Source of the DNA: Halorubrum sp. GN11_10-6_MGM
GTDB lineage: Archaea > Halobacteriota > Halobacteria > Halobacteriales > Haloferacaceae
Direction: 5' to 3'
Assembly (NCBI RefSeq): GCF_005435165.1
Contig: NZ_SGUC01000013.1
Span: forward strand, 1-64,000
Length of the DNA stretch: 64,000 nt
Shown: positions 45,564 through 53,995 of the stretch, piece after piece
Position numbering within the stretch: position 1 is the stretch's first letter
Layout: every line of letters begins with the position of its first letter
The notes under the pieces: generated by a model
Seen by the model: only the letters and a program-made list of their open reading frames with translations
The model's database searches: none
What the model was told of the DNA's origin: nothing
Made by a program: the position numbers and the translations under genes

Positions 45564-46148
45564 TCAGCGACCGGTGTCGTACTTATACGTCGCCGAGTCC
45601 GGGTCGATCCCGAAGTCCTCCGCGGACTCCTCCGGCTCGTCCTCGCCGGTCGGCTCGGCGTCTTTGAACGCCTTCCGGAGGCGACTCGGCATCTCGAACG
45701 CGTCGACGGCGAGTGCGAGGCCGACGACGCCGCCGCCGAGGAACTCCCGCTTTTCGGAGAGTCGGTCGGAGAGCGCGGGCGGGAGGTCGTCGGTGTCGAC
45801 GCGTTCGAAGCCGAACTGCGTCAGGTAGTCGGGCTGGTCGGTGAGCACGTACACCGTCTCGAACCCGTCCGCGGCCGCGGTGTCGACGAGGCGCTCGACG
45901 ACGTGCGCCCCGACTCCGCGGTCGCGCCACTCGGGGAGCACGCCGATGCCGGTGAGCTCGATCCGGTTCGCCTCGTCCTCGTCGCCGCGGTGGAGGCGAA
46001 GCCGGCCGAACCCCGCCCGGTCGCCGGACTCCTCGTCGACCGCGATCACGTAGTCCCGCGACCGGAAGGCGACGTCGTCGAGCCCCAGCTGCTCGATCGC
46101 GTCCAACAACCACGCCTCGTCACGGTTTTTGGCGTCGCGGACGTACAT
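45564..46148 (-). CDS. GNAT-family N-acetyltransferase
   Basis: The 194 residues begin with a GNAT domain (about 1-130). The acetyl-CoA motif is IGVLPEWRDRGVGAHVVERL, with R/QxxGxG as RDRGVG, and the fold continues into VYVLTDQPDYLTQFGFERVD, as in the ArgA-like group. The C-terminal 60 residues (SRLRKAFKDAEPTGEDEPEE) are an acidic tail with no known domain. Substrate unknown. The gene ends at the structured repeat, which follows in its sense direction. Confidence 0.8.
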   Translation of the reverse strand: MYVRDAKNRDEAWLLDAIEQLGLDDVAFRSRDYVIAVDEESGDRAGFGRLRLHRGDEDEANRIELTGIGVLPEWRDRGVGAHVVERLVDTAAADGFETVYVLTDQPDYLTQFGFERVDTDDLPPALSDRLSEKREFLGGGVVGLALAVDAFEMPSRLRKAFKDAEPTGEDEPEESAEDFGIDPDSATYKYDTGR

Positions 46149-46259
46149 AATCAGAGGTACGCCGGCGGGGGTAAAAAGGCGTTCCCCGCCGGGTCGTCAT
46201 CCCCCGCCGCGCGCGACGCATCGGGTCGCTTTTGCCCGCCGCCCGCCGACCGGACGCCT

Positions 46260-48155
46260 ATGGAATTCGGTGCGCTGGCGGACCGGGCGGAACGGGTGGC
46301 CGCGAACGACGGCGATATCGAGACGACGCTCGCGGTCGCCGCCCTCCTCGCGGACGCCGGCGCCGCCGACGGTCCCGGAGACGACGCCGAGGGAGACGAC
46401 GCTGAGGGGGACGGGACGACCGACGATCTCCCGGTCGTTGTCCGCTTCCTCCTCGGGCGCGTCTTCCCCGCCCACGACACCCGAACCCTCGACGTCGGCC
46501 CCGCGCTCTGCCGCGAGGCGATCGCCCGCGCCGCGGGTCAGAACGTCTCCGCCGCCGACGTGGAGGACCGCCTCGCGGAGCGCGGCGAGATCGGCGCCGT
46601 CGCGGCCGCGTACGACTTCGGCGGGCAGCGGGGACTCGCCGCGTTCGGCGGCGGACGCGACGCGCTCACGGTCGCCGCGGTCGACGAGGCGCTTCGCGGT
46701 CTGGCGGCCGAGACCGGCGAGGGGAGCGAGTTGCGCAAGCGGGACGCGCTGTTCGGGCTGTTCACCCGGTGTTCGCCGAGCGAGGCGGCGTTCCTCGCCC
46801 GCCTCGTCCTCGGCGAGATGCGGCTCGGCGTCGGCGAGGGGACGGTCCGTGACGCGACGGCGGATGCGTTCCTCGCGCCCCACTCGGAGTCCGACGGCGA
46901 CGACGCGTCCGACGAGGCCGCGCTCCGGGCGACCGACGAGGCGGTCGCGGCCGTCGAGCGCGCCCTTCAGGTGACGAACGACTACGGTCGGGTCGCGGTC
47001 CGCGCCCGCGACGAGGGGATCGAAGGGCTGCGGGGCGAGTCGCTGCGCGTCGGCCGGCCGGTCCAGGCGATGCTCGCGCAGGCGGGCACCGCGACCGACG
47101 CCGTCGACTCGTTCGGCGAGGTCGCCGTCGAGACGAAGTTCGACGGGGCCCGCGTTCAGGTTCACTACGCACTGGGCGGAGACGCGGCTGCCGGCGGCGA
47201 CTCGGCGGCTGACACCGAGCGGGACGCGGGCGAGTCGCTCGGTCCCCGACTCTACTCGCGGAACATGGACGACGTGACCGAGGCGCTCCCCGAGATCGTC
47301 GAGTTCGTCGCCGAGCGCGTCGACGTCCCGGTCATCCTCGATGGCGAGGTGGTCGCGGTCGATGACGACGGCGACCCGCTCCCGTTCCAAGAAGTGCTGC
47401 GGCGGTTCCGGCGGAAACACGACGTCGACCGCATGCGAGAGGCGATCTCGTTGCGGCTCCACGCGTTCGACTGCCTCCACGCCGACGGCGACGACCTGCT
47501 CGACGCGCCTCTCCGTGACCGGCACGCGCGCCTTCGGGAGGTCCTCCCCGACGCGGCCGCGGACCTCACGCTCGCGGAAGACACCGAGGCGATCGCCGCC
47601 GAGGAACGGGCCGCGCTCGACGCCGGCCACGAGGGCGTCATGCTGAAGAACCCCGAGGCGGCGTACACCCCCGGCGACCGCGGGCGCGACTGGCTGAAAC
47701 GCAAGCCCGACGTGGAGACGCTCGACGCGGTCGTCGTCGGCGCCGAGTGGGGCGAGGGGCGCCGCGCGGAACTGTTCGGGACGTTCCTGCTGGCCGTCCG
47801 CACGGAAGACACCGACCGCGACGCCGCCGACGTCGACCGCAACGCCGCCGACGCCGACGACCCCGCGCCCGCGGGGTACGCCACGGTCGGCAAGGTGGCG
47901 ACGGGGATCACCGACGAGGCGCTGGCGGACCTCACGGACCGGCTGGAACCGCACGTCGTCGACGAGACGGGGACGACGGTCGCGTTCGACCCCGAGCTGG
48001 TGGTCGAGGTCGGCTACGAGGAGATCCAGACCTCGCCGACGTACTCCGCCGGCTACGCCCTCCGATTCCCGCGGTTCGTCGGCGTCCGCGAGGACAAGGA
48101 CGTCGGCGACGCCGACTCGCTCGCCCGCGTCCGTCGGCTCGCCGGCGACGACTGA
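46260..48155 (+). CDS. lig: ATP-dependent DNA ligase
   Basis: This 631-residue ligase has an N-terminal DNA-binding domain (1-270), a nucleotidyltransferase domain with adenylated lysine in ETKFDGARVQVHY (about K293), motif III LYSRNMDDVTEAL, IV ILDGEVVAVDDDG, V EGVMLKNPEAAYTPGDRG and the OB-fold end. Acidic inserts occur at about 40-58 (GDDAEGDDAEGDG), about 315-328 and about 520-538 (DTDRDAADVDRNAADADD). It seals nicks in Okazaki-fragment joining and repair. TATA-like CGCTTTTGC at 46226-46234 lies about 28 bp upstream of the start. Confidence 0.93.
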   Translation: MEFGALADRAERVAANDGDIETTLAVAALLADAGAADGPGDDAEGDDAEGDGTTDDLPVVVRFLLGRVFPAHDTRTLDVGPALCREAIARAAGQNVSAADVEDRLAERGEIGAVAAAYDFGGQRGLAAFGGGRDALTVAAVDEALRGLAAETGEGSELRKRDALFGLFTRCSPSEAAFLARLVLGEMRLGVGEGTVRDATADAFLAPHSESDGDDASDEAALRATDEAVAAVERALQVTNDYGRVAVRARDEGIEGLRGESLRVGRPVQAMLAQAGTATDAVDSFGEVAVETKFDGARVQVHYALGGDAAAGGDSAADTERDAGESLGPRLYSRNMDDVTEALPEIVEFVAERVDVPVILDGEVVAVDDDGDPLPFQEVLRRFRRKHDVDRMREAISLRLHAFDCLHADGDDLLDAPLRDRHARLREVLPDAAADLTLAEDTEAIAAEERAALDAGHEGVMLKNPEAAYTPGDRGRDWLKRKPDVETLDAVVVGAEWGEGRRAELFGTFLLAVRTEDTDRDAADVDRNAADADDPAPAGYATVGKVATGITDEALADLTDRLEPHVVDETGTTVAFDPELVVEVGYEEIQTSPTYSAGYALRFPRFVGVREDKDVGDADSLARVRRLAGDD

Positions 48156-48242
48156 ACGGGGGAGAGGAGACGACTGTCGCCCCGACCGCCGCGACGTTCC
48201 GCCACGCGAAACCCCTTCACGGTCCGGGCCGTAGGAGATCGC

Positions 48243-49100
48243 ATGCCAGGCCCGCTCGGCGACGCGACACGGTGCGACCTCACCGACGCGGCCGTCGCGC
48301 GGCTCGCGGCCGACGGGTTCGAGGTCGTTCGCCCGGAGAGCGCCGCCGAGCCGCCGGCGGTCGCGACCCGCGGCGACGACCGCGTGTCGGTGGAGCCGCT
48401 CGCGGCCGACGACGCCACCCCGACCGTGATCGTCTCGCGGCTCGGCCACGCGCTCGCCCGCGATCGCCGAGCGCTCTTCGTCACCCGCGACGACGCCACC
48501 GCGACCGCCGTGCGCGACCTCCTCGCCGACCCGCCCCTCCTCGCCGACCGCCGCGACGGCCGCCGGACGTTCCACCTCGGGCCGGACCGGATTCCCGTCG
48601 CGGGCGGCGGCTACGCCTGCGTCCGCGCCGACGGCCTCGGCGACCCGACGTTCGCGTGGCGCGAGACGGACACGCCGGCCGGGCCGATCGGGGCCGACTC
48701 AGACTCCGGCGCCGACGCCGCCGCGGTCGGCGACGACGGCCGCCCGGCCGTCCCGCGGCTCGTCTGCGAGGTCGACGGGACGCCCGTCGCGGTCCTCGCC
48801 GGCGTCGACGGCCTCCGAACGCCGCCGGACGAGGCGTTCCCGTTCGCGTACCGACGCGATCCGACCGACAAGCGGTTCCGCGTCCGCCGGGGCGACGACG
48901 GGGCGGTCGTCGAGACGATCGGCGGGTTCGCCGCGCTGCGCGACGCCGGGTACGTCCCGGTCCCAATGCCGCTCGTCCCGGAACACGCCCTCGGGCGCGA
49001 CGTCGACGACGAGGCGCTCGCGGCGGCGTGGGACCTGTCCGTGATCGGTGGCGCCGACGCCGAGTCCGACCCCGACGGCGATCCCGAGCCCGACCGATAG
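48243..49100 (+). CDS. Haloarchaeal hypothetical protein
   Basis: The 285-residue protein has no motif I recognise. The first 100 residues look like an alpha/beta domain that could bind a nucleotide or be a non-enzymatic relative (TPTVIVSRLGHALARDRRALFVTRDDATATAVRDLL); the middle (HLGPDRIPVAGGGYACVRAD) is beta-rich; the end is acidic (DAESDPDGDPEPDR). It starts 87 bp after the ligase, on the same strand, and may be co-transcribed with it; a role with the ligase is a guess. Confidence 0.55.
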   Translation: MPGPLGDATRCDLTDAAVARLAADGFEVVRPESAAEPPAVATRGDDRVSVEPLAADDATPTVIVSRLGHALARDRRALFVTRDDATATAVRDLLADPPLLADRRDGRRTFHLGPDRIPVAGGGYACVRADGLGDPTFAWRETDTPAGPIGADSDSGADAAAVGDDGRPAVPRLVCEVDGTPVAVLAGVDGLRTPPDEAFPFAYRRDPTDKRFRVRRGDDGAVVETIGGFAALRDAGYVPVPMPLVPEHALGRDVDDEALAAAWDLSVIGGADAESDPDGDPEPDR

Positions 49101-49135
49101 CCACCCTCAAGGCGCCCGCGGCCGGACGCGGTGAC

Positions 49136-49870
49136 ATGACGGTCCGCTACGAGGAATTCGCGGTGGAGTGGCTCGGCTACGCGACGGCGCGGCTGGAGAC
49201 GGACGGCGGCCCGGTCGCCTACACCGACCCCGGTCGCTACGGCGTCCTCGACGACTACTGGGCGCGGGACGGCGACCTCGTCGTCGTCACCCACGACCAC
49301 CACTACGACTCCGACGGGATTCGGTCGGTGGCGAACGAGGACGCGACGCTGGTCATCTACGAGGCGGTCGACCCCGCCGGGATCGACCGCGACGTCGAGC
49401 CGATCGACGCGCTCGCGGCCGACTACGAGGTCGTCCACGTCGGCGAGGAGGACCGCGTCGACGTCGAAACGCCGGCCGGCGAGGTCCGGGTGTGGTCCGT
49501 TCCCGCCCACAACGACCCGGAGGGGCCGAACGCCGACGCGGACGGCTCCGTGGCCCATCCGCCCGGGTTCGGCTGCGGCTTCCTCCTGTCGCTCGGCGGC
49601 CGGACCGTCTTCTGGCCGGGAGACTCCGACGCGCTCGACGGGTTCGCCGAGCTCGACGTCTCCGTGTTCCTCGCCAACATCGGCGGGGGCGGCATCGTCT
49701 CGGACCGTCACGAGGCGGCCGAGCTGGCCGAGGCGATGGGTCCGGACCTCGTCGTCCCGATCCACTACGACACCTTCGACCAGCTCGAAGCGGACGGCGA
49801 GGCGTTCGCGGGCGACGTCGCCAGCCGGTCGATCCCCGTCGCGCTCGACGCGCGCTCGGCGAACCAGTAG
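49136..49870 (+). CDS. Metallo-beta-lactamase fold hydrolase (UlaG/YtnP-like)
   Basis: The 244-residue protein has the MBL metal motif VVVTHDHHYDSDGI (HxHxxD type), a later strand VWSVPAHNDPEG, the metal-bridging acid FWPGDSDAL, and a final histidine in VVPIHYDTFDQLEADGEAF, the signature of the L-ascorbate-6-phosphate lactonase-like MBL group. The first strand AVEWLGYATARLETDGGPVAYTDPG also matches this group. Substrate unknown. It starts 35 bp after the preceding gene. Confidence 0.82.
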   Translation: MTVRYEEFAVEWLGYATARLETDGGPVAYTDPGRYGVLDDYWARDGDLVVVTHDHHYDSDGIRSVANEDATLVIYEAVDPAGIDRDVEPIDALAADYEVVHVGEEDRVDVETPAGEVRVWSVPAHNDPEGPNADADGSVAHPPGFGCGFLLSLGGRTVFWPGDSDALDGFAELDVSVFLANIGGGGIVSDRHEAAELAEAMGPDLVVPIHYDTFDQLEADGEAFAGDVASRSIPVALDARSANQ

Positions 49871-49941
49871 TCGGGTCGGGCGGCGCGGAGATATCTCGCG
49901 GCCGGTGGCCTTTTTAACCCGCCGCGTCCTTGCTCGGTCGC

Positions 49942-51537
49942 ATGACCACCGAGTCCGCGCTCGCCGACGGGGTTCGAGAGGCGCTTTCGGTCGACGCCGA
50001 GGCGTTCGCCGAGCGCGCGGCCGAGGAGGCCGAGATCGTCAAACAGGAGCTGCGAGACGGCTCCTTCGACAACCACCAGTCGATCGTCGGCTTCGAGTAC
50101 GAGTTCTACGCGGTCGGCGACGGGCGGTGGAGCGAAGAGTCGCGAGCGGGCGAGTACGCGCTGATGCGCGTGCCGCGCCGGATGCTGGAGCTGATGGGCT
50201 TCGAGAAGGAGCTTGGACTCCACAACGCCGAGATGTCCACGAGCCCGCAGCCCCTCTCCGACCACGGGCTCCGCGCGCAGCTCGCCGAGGTCCGCGCGCG
50301 GCTGGAGGCCGCCGAGAACACCGCCGGCGTCGAGGGGATGCGGCTGGTCTCCGACGGCCTCTGGACCATCCCACCGGCGGGCGAGACCGCCCGCGAGTAC
50401 CTCACCGACAGCGTCGAGGTCGACGGGGTGGTCGTCGCGGTCAACATGAGCGACGCGGTCCGCTACCACGCGATGGCCAACGCGGACCCCGACGGGACGG
50501 ACTGGGACGGAAGAGACGACGCGCGGTCGGCGGACGCCCGGGTCGAGCTCTCCGCGCCGGGCGTGTCGCTTTCGGCGGAGACGGTGATGCCGGAGAGTCT
50601 CATCACGTCGATCCAGCCCCACTACCAGGTGGCCCACGCCGAGACGCTGCCGCGACACTTCCGGTACGCGCTCCGGATCGCCGGGCCGCTCCTGGCGCTC
50701 GGCGTCAACTCTCCCTTCTTCCCCCCGGAGCTGTACGACGACGACTGGGACGGCGAGCGCGTCCTCGCCGAGGGGGCGATCGAGAACCGCGTCCACGTGT
50801 TCGAGTCCGTCCTCAACGCTCGGACCGACGCCGACAAGGTCAGGTTCCCGCGCGAGTTCCACGACGTCGAGACCGCGGTCGACCGCATCGCGGGCGACGA
50901 GACGCTGATCCCGATGCCCGACCCCGGCGGCAGCGACCGCTTCGACGACGCGTTCGCGACGTTCCGGACGAAACACGGCAGCTACTGGCGGTGGGTCCGC
51001 CCCGTCTTCGAGGGGGCGAGCCGCTCGGCCGCGAACGCCCGGATCGAGTTCCGCCCGATCCCCGGCCAGCCGACGGTCCGCGACTCCATCGCTTTTCAGG
51101 GAGCGTTCGCGGGGTTGATGCAGGCGCTCGCCCAGCGCGAACACCCCGTCATCGGCCTCGACTGGGAGACCGCTCGCGACAACTTCTACGCCGCGGTCGC
51201 CGACGGCCTCGACGCCGAGATGGTGTGGGTCGGGCGCGACGGAGAGCGGACGACCGACACGGACGCGCTGTACGGCGACCTCCTCGACCACGCGGAGGCA
51301 GGGCTCCGGACCGCCGGCTGCGCCGACGACGAGGCCGCCGAGTGGATCGCCCCGCTCCGCTGGCGCGTCGCGAACCGGACGACCCCGGCGAGCTGGAAGC
51401 GCGACCGGGTCCGCGACCGGCTCGACGGCGGCGACGACTTCGAGACGGCGGTCCACGACACCCAGCGCGAGTACATCCGCAAACAGGCGGAGACACTCGT
51501 CGACGGCGGCTTCTCGGCGTGGACGAACGGCGTCTGA
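49942..51537 (+). CDS. Glutamate-cysteine ligase-like (GCS2 superfamily) protein
   Basis: This 531-residue protein contains a glutamine synthetase/GCS2-like core: the ATP/glutamate motif SIVGFEYEFYAV, then HNAEMSTSPQPLSDHG, an active-site region FRPIPGQPTVRDSIAFQGAF and NARIEFRPIP. Haloarchaea make gamma-glutamylcysteine as their main thiol with a shorter GshA (about 360 residues); this longer form may be a paralogue using another amine. TATA-like CTTTTTAAC at 49910-49918 lies about 26 bp before the ATG. The ATG is preferred to a TTG four codons upstream. The structured repeat follows the gene. Confidence 0.6.
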   Translation: MTTESALADGVREALSVDAEAFAERAAEEAEIVKQELRDGSFDNHQSIVGFEYEFYAVGDGRWSEESRAGEYALMRVPRRMLELMGFEKELGLHNAEMSTSPQPLSDHGLRAQLAEVRARLEAAENTAGVEGMRLVSDGLWTIPPAGETAREYLTDSVEVDGVVVAVNMSDAVRYHAMANADPDGTDWDGRDDARSADARVELSAPGVSLSAETVMPESLITSIQPHYQVAHAETLPRHFRYALRIAGPLLALGVNSPFFPPELYDDDWDGERVLAEGAIENRVHVFESVLNARTDADKVRFPREFHDVETAVDRIAGDETLIPMPDPGGSDRFDDAFATFRTKHGSYWRWVRPVFEGASRSAANARIEFRPIPGQPTVRDSIAFQGAFAGLMQALAQREHPVIGLDWETARDNFYAAVADGLDAEMVWVGRDGERTTDTDALYGDLLDHAEAGLRTAGCADDEAAEWIAPLRWRVANRTTPASWKRDRVRDRLDGGDDFETAVHDTQREYIRKQAETLVDGGFSAWTNGV

Positions 51538-51573
51538 GGCGAGAGCTGCGGCGCTTTTGACTAGCTGGTGCGC

Positions 51574-51844
51574 GGTGGCGCGTGCCTGTGAGCGGTCGCC
51601 GCAGGCGACCGCGAACAGCACCGCGCGAGGGAGTCGCTGGCTCCCGGAGCGAAGCGGAGGGTGCCAGCGACGAGGCTGGGGAGGCGTGAGGTGTGGTGTT
51701 GCGCGGTGCGGGGCGGGGCTCGAAGGGGCAGCCGCGAGGGCGAAGCACGCCGCAGCAAGCACCGCAGCGAGCGAAGCGAGCGAGGAGCACAGCAAGGCGC
51801 GCGAGTCCTCGCGGCTGGGGCTTCGGTGGTGTTCGCCGTCGATC
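51574..51844 (+). repeat. Structured 3'-end repeat, copy C (full)
   Basis: A 271-bp element starting 36 nt after the stop of the GCS2-like gene and after the tract GCGCTTTTGAC. Order as in copy B, now on the plus strand: GGTGGCGCGTGCC, hairpin 1 (GCGGTCGCC/GGCGACCGC, loop GCA), GCGAGGGAGTCG, hairpin 2 (GTCGCTGGC/GCCAGCGAC), CGAGGCTGGGGAGGCGTGAG, hairpin 3 (CAGCCGCGAGG/CCTCGCGGCTG) around purine-rich sequence, then GGGGCTTCGG and GTTCGCCGTCGATC. Hairpins 1 and 2 differ from copies A and B at paired positions with both partners changed. The remaining bases to 52007 hold a further GC hairpin near 51870-51890 and the cdd promoter. Confidence 0.85.
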
Positions 51845-52007
51845 TGCGCTTATTCATTCATATACGAGGGGCTAGGCCTTCGGAGGCCTCGTCGGGGGCG
51901 CTCCGAGCCGCCGTGTGGACGCTCACCTCTTGGCCCGTCCACCGTCACCGCAGATTCACCGATCGACGACACCGTACAGTTATCGGTCCGCCGCGCCACC
52001 CGCCCGT

Positions 52008-52457
52008 ATGGACGAGCTGATCGCCGCCGCGCGTGACGCCCTCGAAGCCGCCCACGTCCCGTACTCCGAGTACCGCGTCGGCGCCGCGCTACGGACCGCC
52101 GACGGAACCGTCTACACCGGCTGTAACATCGAGAACGCGAACTACTCCAGCAGCCTCCACGCCGAGGAGGTCGCGCTCGCGGAGGCGGTGAAGAACGGTC
52201 ACCGCGAGTTCGACCGGATCGCGGTCTCGTCGGGCGTCCGCGACGGCGTCACTCCCTGCGGAATGTGCCGACAGAGCCTCGCCGAGTTCGCGGCCGACGA
52301 CCTCGTCGTCGCCTGCGACGAGGGCGGCGACGCCGTGACGGAGTACACCCTCGGCGAACTGCTGCCGAACACCATAAGCGAGGGAACGCTCGACGACGCA
52401 AAAGCGAGCGCGAGCGACGCTGCCGGCGCGTCCGGCGGCGACGCCGACTCGAACTGA
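52008..52457 (+). CDS. cdd: Cytidine deaminase
   Basis: Cdd deaminates cytidine and deoxycytidine to uridines in pyrimidine salvage. The 149 residues contain the zinc site: H51 and E53 in LHAEEVAL, C84 and C87 in TPCGMCRQ. CNIENANYSS binds substrate. The core ends at about 125; an Ala/Asp/Gly tail (SASDAAGASGGDADSN) is extra. A uridine phosphorylase gene lies 4.8 kb downstream. A TATA-like CAGTTATCG at 51977-51985 lies about 25 bp upstream of the start. Confidence 0.92.
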   Translation: MDELIAAARDALEAAHVPYSEYRVGAALRTADGTVYTGCNIENANYSSSLHAEEVALAEAVKNGHREFDRIAVSSGVRDGVTPCGMCRQSLAEFAADDLVVACDEGGDAVTEYTLGELLPNTISEGTLDDAKASASDAAGASGGDADSN

Positions 52458-52474
52458 CCCGGCCGCCGGTCCCG

Positions 52475-53605
52475 TCACTCCGAGACCGACACCGCGTCCG
52501 GCTCCGGCGGTCCGTCACTCGCTTCCCGGCGCTCGTCGTCCTCTCCGTCCCACTCGCCGACGCGCTCGGCGACCCGTCGCCGGTTCACCTCGCCGACGCG
52601 GTCCGCGACGGAGTCGACCATCTCGAAGAGGTCCTCGCGGACGGGGCTGTCGGGGTCCCGAACCGAGGGCCCGTCCGAGCCCGCCGAGTCGAAGTCCGGG
52701 TGGACGGGGAGCCGCGAGAGGACGGGCACGCCGTAGTCGTCCCGGATTTCGTCGCCGCCGCCCTCGCCGAAGACGGCGTGGGTGTCGCCGCACTCGGGGC
52801 ACCGGAACGCGCTCATGTTCTCGACGACGCCGAGGACCGGCGCGTCGTGCTCGTCGAACAGGCGGAGCCCCTTGCGAGCGTCGGCGACGGCCATCTCCTG
52901 GGGCGTCGTGACGATGACGACGCCGGCGACGGGGAGCGACTGGAGCAGGTTCAGCGAGGCGTCGCCGGTGCCCGGCGGGAGGTCGACGACGAGGTAGTCG
53001 AGCCGCCCCCACTCGACCTCGTTGACGAACTTCATCATCACGTTGTTCACCATCGGCCCGCGCAGCACCGCCGGCTGGTCGCCGTCGGGCATGAGGTGGT
53101 CGGTGCTCATCACGCGGACCCCGTCGGCGGCCGGGGGAACGATCTCCTCGTTCGGCGTGACACCCGGTTCGTTCTCCGTCGGCAGCAGCCGGGGTACGTT
53201 CGGCCCGTGGACGTCGGCGTCGAGGATGCCGACGCGAGCACCCCGCTCGCGGAGCCCCGCGGCGAGGTTCGCGGCCACGGTCGTCTTGCCGACGCCCCCC
53301 TTGCCGGAGGCGACGGCGATCACGTTGCGGACGCCGGGGAGGACGTCGGTCTTGTGGCCGTGTTCCTCGCGGAACTCGGCGCGGAGGTCGGGTTCGAGTC
53401 CGGCCTCCTCGATCACCTCGCGGACCGCGTCGCCGATCGCCATCTCCGCCGGCGCGTGCGGGGCGTTGAACGCGAGCGACACCTCCGCGGTGCCGTCGCT
53501 GATCGTTACGTCGTCGACGAGGCCCATCGAGACGATGTCGTCGCCGTTTTCGGGGTCGTCGACGGCGGCGAGTCGGTCGGTCAGTTCGGCTTCGGTGAGT
53601 GTCAT
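52475..53605 (-). CDS. Mrp/NBP35-family Fe-S carrier ATPase
   Basis: A 376-residue protein with an N-terminal MIP18/DUF59 domain (1-80) and a P-loop ATPase with deviant Walker A SGKGGVGKTTVAANLA (about 100-115). A CxxC (FRCPECGDTHAVFG) in the C-terminal half would bind the bridging [4Fe-4S] cluster. Family members deliver Fe-S clusters to apoproteins. It lies downstream of a ferredoxin/NrfD module and may serve it (inferred). Two 24-bp direct repeats lie just before the start. Confidence 0.9.
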   Translation of the reverse strand: MTLTEAELTDRLAAVDDPENGDDIVSMGLVDDVTISDGTAEVSLAFNAPHAPAEMAIGDAVREVIEEAGLEPDLRAEFREEHGHKTDVLPGVRNVIAVASGKGGVGKTTVAANLAAGLRERGARVGILDADVHGPNVPRLLPTENEPGVTPNEEIVPPAADGVRVMSTDHLMPDGDQPAVLRGPMVNNVMMKFVNEVEWGRLDYLVVDLPPGTGDASLNLLQSLPVAGVVIVTTPQEMAVADARKGLRLFDEHDAPVLGVVENMSAFRCPECGDTHAVFGEGGGDEIRDDYGVPVLSRLPVHPDFDSAGSDGPSVRDPDSPVREDLFEMVDSVADRVGEVNRRRVAERVGEWDGEDDERREASDGPPEPDAVSVSE

Positions 53606-53619
53606 TGGGTTGGGTTGGC

Positions 53620-53672
53620 GGCGGGTCGGTCTGCGAGCGGTACGCGACGGCGGGTCGGTCTGCGAGCGATAC
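53620..53672 (-). repeat. Direct repeat upstream of the Mrp gene
   Basis: GGCGGGTCGGTCTGCGAGCG plus (G/A)TAC occurs twice, at 53620-53643 and 53649-53672, with a period of 29 bp. Both lie within the first 67 bp upstream of the minus-strand Mrp start, so on that strand they read ACCGCTCGCAGACCGACCCG. Two near-identical sites at about three helical turns could be an operator. Confidence 0.5.
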
Positions 53673-53686
53673 TCTGGGGGACTCCG

Positions 53687-53995
53687 TCAGAAGAACACGG
53701 CCCCGATGATCAGCGTCGCCACGAAGAGGCTCCCCCACAGCACGGTGGTGAGGCCGGCGAGGTAGCCGACGCCGAGCAGGCCCGCGAACCGGTCGCTCGG
53801 GTCGCCGAGGAACCACGCCGCGACCATCGCGTACACCGGCGCGAGGACGATCCCGAAGATGAGGTACGTCCCCGGGCCGACGAACGGGAGCGTGTACTCC
53901 GCGGACAGCGGGACCGCCGCGGGCGACGCGGCGACCGTCGGGACCGACGCGGCGACCGCGGCGATGAGAGCCGTCAGGGGTGCGAGCGCAGTCAT
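53687..53995 (-). CDS. Small membrane subunit of the NrfD module
   Basis: A 102-residue protein with three hydrophobic segments (about 5-28, 38-62, 72-102) and an Ala/Val-rich start that could be a signal anchor. It overlaps the NrfD gene (ATGA) and is the last gene of the ferredoxin-NrfD-this operon, so it is probably a third subunit of the complex. I recognise no family. Confidence 0.65.
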   Translation of the reverse strand: MTALAPLTALIAAVAASVPTVAASPAAVPLSAEYTLPFVGPGTYLIFGIVLAPVYAMVAAWFLGDPSDRFAGLLGVGYLAGLTTVLWGSLFVATLIIGAVFF

